A DNA stretch of 9,677 nucleotides from J088 sp003695505 [NCBI: Candidatus Dadabacteria bacterium] (lineage in GTDB: Bacteria; J088): positions 1 to 9,677 of the forward strand of contig RFIY01000013.1 of NCBI GenBank assembly GCA_003695505.1, in the 5' to 3' direction. The notes under the pieces were generated by a model. That model was not told where the DNA came from. It saw nothing but the letters and a program-made list of their open reading frames with translations, and made no database searches. Positions 7,467 to 9,677 of the stretch are shown one piece after another. Made by a program: the position numbers and the translations under genes. Numbering within the stretch: position 1 is the first letter of the stretch; the number at the start of each line of letters is the position of its first letter.

Positions 7467-7472
7467 TACAAT
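7467..7472 (+). promoter_or_regulatory. Candidate -10 box for the TetR gene (leaderless transcript)
   Basis: TACAAT matches TATAAT at 5 of 6 positions and ends 7 nt before the ATG at 7480, so transcription would begin at or next to the start codon. There is no Shine-Dalgarno within range of that ATG, which fits leaderless translation. The nearest -35-like hexamer, TTAACA at 7440-7445, is 21 bp away, longer than normal spacing, so the promoter call is tentative. Confidence 0.35.
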
Positions 7473-7479
7473 CCATGCC

Positions 7480-8163
7480 ATGCCCGATTCCGCCCCACCG
7501 CCCGAACGAAATGGCCGCACGACACGGCTCAGCCGCGATGTCGTACTGGACACCGCGCTGTCCATCGCCGATACGCAGGGGCTCGAGCGGCTGACGTTTC
7601 GCCGCCTCGCGGATGCGCTCGGCGTCACGCCAATGGCGCTCTACCGACACGTCGAAAACAAACAAGACCTGCTGCTCAGCCTGCTCGAGCACGTCATCGC
7701 GCGCTACCGCGTGACGGACCACACATCGGGCCACTGGCGCGACTGGACGGTGACCGCCGTCGTGCGCATGCGCGACGCACTGGTACGCCATCCTGGCATT
7801 CTCCCGCTGCTTGGCACGATCGCCAGCGCCGGCCCCGCCGCCCTCGCCGTCACCGACCGTGTCCTCGGCGAGCTGACCCGCGCCGGCCTCGACATCGAAA
7901 CCGCGGCCAGGACCTTCTACGCGCTGATCAGCTACATGATCGGCTCCGTGACGCTCGAAACCGGCGCGCGACTGCACCAGCGGCAGTTCGGCAACGAAGG
8001 TGAAGGCTGGCAAGAAATCGGCACCCAGGCGCTGCTGACACTGCCACTCGATCAGTACCCGAATCTTGTCGCAGCAGCACCGTCGCTCGCAGTGCTACCC
8101 GACCGCGCGCAGTTCGAGGCCGGCCTGCGTGCCATTCTGGACGGAATCGCTCCGACGCCCTGA
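7480..8163 (+). CDS. TetR-family transcriptional regulator
   Basis: The product has 227 residues, normal for TetR repressors, which bind DNA as dimers and are released by a small ligand. After a short proline-rich N-terminus, the DNA-binding domain runs from about residue 17 to 76. LSRDVVLDTALSIADTQG (17-34) is helix 1 and TFRRLADALGVTPMALYRHV (39-58) is the helix-turn-helix, followed by ENKQDLL. The C-terminal part (about 85-220) is helical and is the presumed ligand/dimer domain. There is no cysteine in the protein, so a NemR-like cysteine redox switch is excluded. The ATG at 7480 is preferred; an in-frame GTG at 7453 would add nine residues that lack family resemblance. The gene is divergent from the AAA+ operon and lies 89 bp before a flavin oxidoreductase gene, its likely target. 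Confidence 0.92.
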   Translation: MPDSAPPPERNGRTTRLSRDVVLDTALSIADTQGLERLTFRRLADALGVTPMALYRHVENKQDLLLSLLEHVIARYRVTDHTSGHWRDWTVTAVVRMRDALVRHPGILPLLGTIASAGPAALAVTDRVLGELTRAGLDIETAARTFYALISYMIGSVTLETGARLHQRQFGNEGEGWQEIGTQALLTLPLDQYPNLVAAAPSLAVLPDRAQFEAGLRAILDGIAPTP

Positions 8164-8179
8164 CCCGGGTTCTGCTGTC

Positions 8180-8190
8180 CAACGCGGTTG
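8180..8190 (+). promoter_or_regulatory. Candidate operator, dyad copy 1 (CAAC-GCG-GTTG)
   Basis: This is a perfect 4+3+4 dyad. Its right half overlaps the candidate -35 hexamer of the flavin oxidoreductase gene. The second copy lies 44 bp downstream, close to four helical turns. Together they share the 12-mer CAACRCSGTTGC. A TetR-type repressor bound here would block the promoter. Confidence 0.4.
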
Positions 8191-8216
8191 CGGAGGCAGG
8201 CACTTCCCAGCATACT
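8188..8216 (+). promoter_or_regulatory. Candidate sigma-70 promoter of the flavin oxidoreductase gene
   Basis: The -35 is TTGCGG (8188-8193, 3 of 6 matches including TTG) and the -10 is CATACT (8211-8216, 4 of 6 matches), with the ideal 17 bp spacer. Transcription would begin near 8223, about 30 nt before the ATG. The hexamers are weak and the call is inference. Confidence 0.35.
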
Positions 8217-8223
8217 AATCTTA

Positions 8224-8234
8224 CAACACCGTTG
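8224..8234 (+). promoter_or_regulatory. Candidate operator, dyad copy 2 (CAAC-ACC-GTTG)
   Basis: This is the second perfect 4+3+4 dyad, placed at the predicted transcription start and 44 bp from copy 1. With copy 1 it brackets the candidate promoter. An imperfect relative, GAACATCGTTGC (10 of 12 to this copy's 12-mer), lies at 7379-7390 between the divergent genes. Confidence 0.4.
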
Positions 8235-8240
8235 CATTTC

Positions 8241-8246
8241 AAGGAG
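8241..8246 (+). promoter_or_regulatory. Shine-Dalgarno fixing the start of the flavin oxidoreductase gene
   Basis: AAGGAG lies 6 nt before ATG at 8253. An in-frame TTG at 8232 is upstream of this site, so it cannot use it; the ATG is the better start. Confidence 0.8.
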
Positions 8247-8252
8247 CGCCGG

Positions 8253-9497
8253 ATGCCCTCACCTGCCGAAATCCTCGGTCAGCCCTTTGTCCTCGGATGT
8301 GGTGCGACCATCAAGAACCGGATCTTCAAATCCGCGATGAGCGAGACGCTGGCACGTGGCGACCATGCGCCGAACGAACGCCACGCCACACTCTACCGTC
8401 GCTGGGCCGAAGGCGGCGGTGGCCTGATCATCACCGGCAACGTGATGATCGACGGTCGCCACCTTGGAGAACCGGGAAATGTTGTCGTCGAGGACGAACG
8501 TCACCTGGACACGTTGCGCCGGTGGGCAGCCGCGGGCACCGTCAACCAGACGCAACTGTGGGTACAACTGAACCACCCCGGTCGTCAGGCGCCCGGTTTT
8601 CTTGCCCAGGGCGGGCGCCCCGTCGCGCCGTCGGCGGTCGGTTTTTCCGGCGCCATGTCGCGGACTTTTCCGACGCCCCGCCCCCTGGAGGAAGCCGAGA
8701 TCGAGGACATCATCGCCCGTTTTGGCCGATCGGCCGGTATCGTCAAGAAGGCCGGCTTTACCGGTGTACAGATCCACGGCGCGCACGGCTATCTGGTCAG
8801 CCAGTTCCTGTCGCCGCGTACGAACCGGCGCACGGATCGCTGGGGCGGTTCGCTGGAGAACCGTATGCGCTTTCCGCTCGCCGTCTACCAGGCGATCCGC
8901 GATGAGGTCGGCTCCGACTTTCCGGTGTCGATCAAGATGAATTCCGCCGACTTCCAGAAAGACGGGCTGAGCGAAGACGACAGCGTCGTCGTGATGGAAG
9001 CGCTCGCCGATGCCGGCATCGACATGATCGAGATCTCCGGCGGCACCTACGAAGCGGCGGCAATGATGGGAAAGGTTCAGAAAGAATCGACGAAGCGGCG
9101 GGAAGCCTATTTCTTGCGCTTCGCCGAGCTGGCCCGCAAACGCGTGACCACCGCGCTCGGTGTGACCGGGGGATTCCGTACCGCCCGGGGCATGGCCGAG
9201 GCCGTCAGCTCCGGCGCGGTCGATCTGGTCGGCGTCGCTCGACCGTTCGCACTGTACCCCGATTTTCCGGCGCGCATCCTGCGCGGCGAATCACCCGACC
9301 TGACCCTGCCCCAGGTGAAAACCGGTATTCGGCCGATTGACCAGCAGGGCATGCTCGAGCTGACCTTCTACGAAAACCAGCTCCACCTGCTCGGCAGCGG
9401 CAAGGCACCACGACCGCAGATGTCCGCCTGGGAAAGCCTGGTCCGCACCATCAGCTCAACGGGCCTCCAGGCGCTGCGCCGCCGACGGGGACGCTAA
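8253..9497 (+). CDS. Old Yellow Enzyme family NADH:flavin oxidoreductase
   Basis: This 414-residue FMN-dependent TIM-barrel enzyme probably reduces activated alkenes such as enones, or related electrophiles, with NAD(P)H. The active-site block is HGAHGYL (175-181). H175, H178 and Y180 align with H191, N194 and Y196 of yeast OYE1, so this is the His-His form. The family signature follows at 186-209 (LSPRTNRRTDRWGGSLENR and on). LNHPGRQ (106-112) and the FMN-phosphate segments GGFRTARG (306-313) and GVARPF (327-332) are present. There is no Cx2Cx3C cluster and no second domain, so it is not of the 2,4-dienoyl-CoA reductase/trimethylamine dehydrogenase type. About 45 residues after the barrel end in an arginine-rich tail (ALRRRRGR). 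It follows the TetR gene by 89 bp, an arrangement like nemR-nemA. The substrate is unknown. Confidence 0.92.
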   Translation: MPSPAEILGQPFVLGCGATIKNRIFKSAMSETLARGDHAPNERHATLYRRWAEGGGGLIITGNVMIDGRHLGEPGNVVVEDERHLDTLRRWAAAGTVNQTQLWVQLNHPGRQAPGFLAQGGRPVAPSAVGFSGAMSRTFPTPRPLEEAEIEDIIARFGRSAGIVKKAGFTGVQIHGAHGYLVSQFLSPRTNRRTDRWGGSLENRMRFPLAVYQAIRDEVGSDFPVSIKMNSADFQKDGLSEDDSVVVMEALADAGIDMIEISGGTYEAAAMMGKVQKESTKRREAYFLRFAELARKRVTTALGVTGGFRTARGMAEAVSSGAVDLVGVARPFALYPDFPARILRGESPDLTLPQVKTGIRPIDQQGMLELTFYENQLHLLGSGKAPRPQMSAWESLVRTISSTGLQALRRRRGR

Positions 9498-9500
9498 CTC

Positions 9501-9544
9501 TGGAACAAACGAGAGGCGCCAACCGGCGCCTCTCGTTTGTTCCA
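9501..9544. terminator. Bidirectional rho-independent terminator between convergent genes
   Basis: A perfect 20 bp inverted repeat (9501-9520 and 9525-9544) surrounds the 4 nt loop AACC. It begins 3 bp after the flavin oxidoreductase stop and ends 19 bp before the stop of the minus-strand gene. Because the arms are exact complements, both strands present the same stem, whose 3' arm ends in the T-rich CGTTTGTTCCA. There is no long U run after the stem, so efficiency is uncertain. Confidence 0.75.
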
Positions 9545-9563
9545 ATGCTGTACTGGTTGCCGT

Positions 9564-9677
9564 TCAGACTTTCTGCAACGGCTTGCGCTCTTCCTTTACG
9601 GATGCACGCAGAAATTCGCGATTCAGTTGCGAAATGAAATCAATCGAGATTTCTTTTGGGCAGGCCGCTTCGCATTC
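9564..9677 (-). CDS. Succinate dehydrogenase/fumarate reductase iron-sulfur subunit, C-terminal end (runs off right edge)
   Basis: Only the last 37 residues and the TGA stop (9564-9566) are in the window. They open with ECEAACPKEISIDFISQLN. The Cx3CP spacing matches the last iron-sulfur cluster motif near the C-terminus of SdhB/FrdB subunits, and PKEIS followed by a helix and REFLRAS resembles the shorter, non-classical SdhB type found with cytochrome b558-like anchors. This subunit passes electrons from the FAD subunit towards quinone at the inner membrane. The gene is convergent with the flavin oxidoreductase gene and ends at the shared terminator. With so little sequence, another ferredoxin-domain protein with the same ending is possible. 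Confidence 0.72.
   Translation of the reverse strand, partial: ECEAACPKEISIDFISQLNREFLRASVKEERKPLQKV

Noticed and set aside
7369-7470. Three GTACA words at 7369, 7418 and 7466, spaced 49 and 48 bp
   Set aside because: The regular spacing is curious, but the words are five bases long with little shared flank, so chance is likely.
7435-8013. Minus-strand open frame opposite the TetR gene
   Set aside because: It shows Gly/Ala/Glu-rich antisense composition; the plus-strand TetR helix-turn-helix is unambiguous.
1-9677. tRNA, rRNA, CRISPR array, insertion sequence or prophage signals
   Set aside because: Read through on both strands, no clustered repeats, transposase motifs, integrase motifs or cloverleaf-like segments were seen.

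Overview
This window is GC-rich, gene-dense bacterial DNA with complete, intact genes and no sign of mobile elements, CRISPR arrays, tRNA or rRNA. A lipoprotein gene in the lptE position between leuS and holA indicates a Gram-negative (LPS-bearing) cell. A DUF4388 (PATAN-type) protein and an SdhB/FrdB of the non-classical type would suit a deltaproteobacterial-grade lineage (Myxococcota, Bdellovibrionota, Desulfobacterota or similar). That placement is inference and was not tested by any search.

Left and centre (1-7356, minus strand): seven genes read leftwards with almost no space between them: a MoxR-type AAA+ ATPase, a CoxE-like VWA protein, a DUF4388 protein, leuS (leucyl-tRNA synthetase), an LptE-like lipoprotein, holA (DNA polymerase III delta) and a metallo-beta-lactamase-fold protein that runs off the left edge. 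Junctions going downstream are: 1 bp overlap, 13 bp gap, 25 bp gap, 4 bp overlap, 8 bp overlap and 10 bp overlap. This looks like one transcription unit. It joins a putative chaperone/metal-insertase module (MoxR plus VWA plus DUF4388) to a housekeeping block for translation, outer-membrane assembly and replication.

Right (7480-9497, plus strand): a cysteine-free TetR-family regulator is transcribed divergently from the AAA+ gene, across a 123 bp intergenic region. It is followed after 89 bp by an Old Yellow Enzyme family flavin oxidoreductase. The layout recalls nemR-nemA. The 89 bp gap carries a candidate promoter bracketed by two copies of the dyad CAAC-N3-GTTG, 44 bp apart, which is the best operator candidate in the window.

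Right edge (9501-9677): a perfect 20 bp inverted repeat separates the oxidoreductase gene from a convergent minus-strand gene. Only the last 37 codons of that gene are present, and they match the C-terminus of a succinate dehydrogenase/fumarate reductase iron-sulfur subunit.

No clearly new defence or mobile system was found. The points most worth following up are the MoxR-VWA-DUF4388 triad fused to leuS-lptE-holA, the paired dyads in front of the flavin oxidoreductase, and the cysteine-rich divergent LptE-position lipoprotein.
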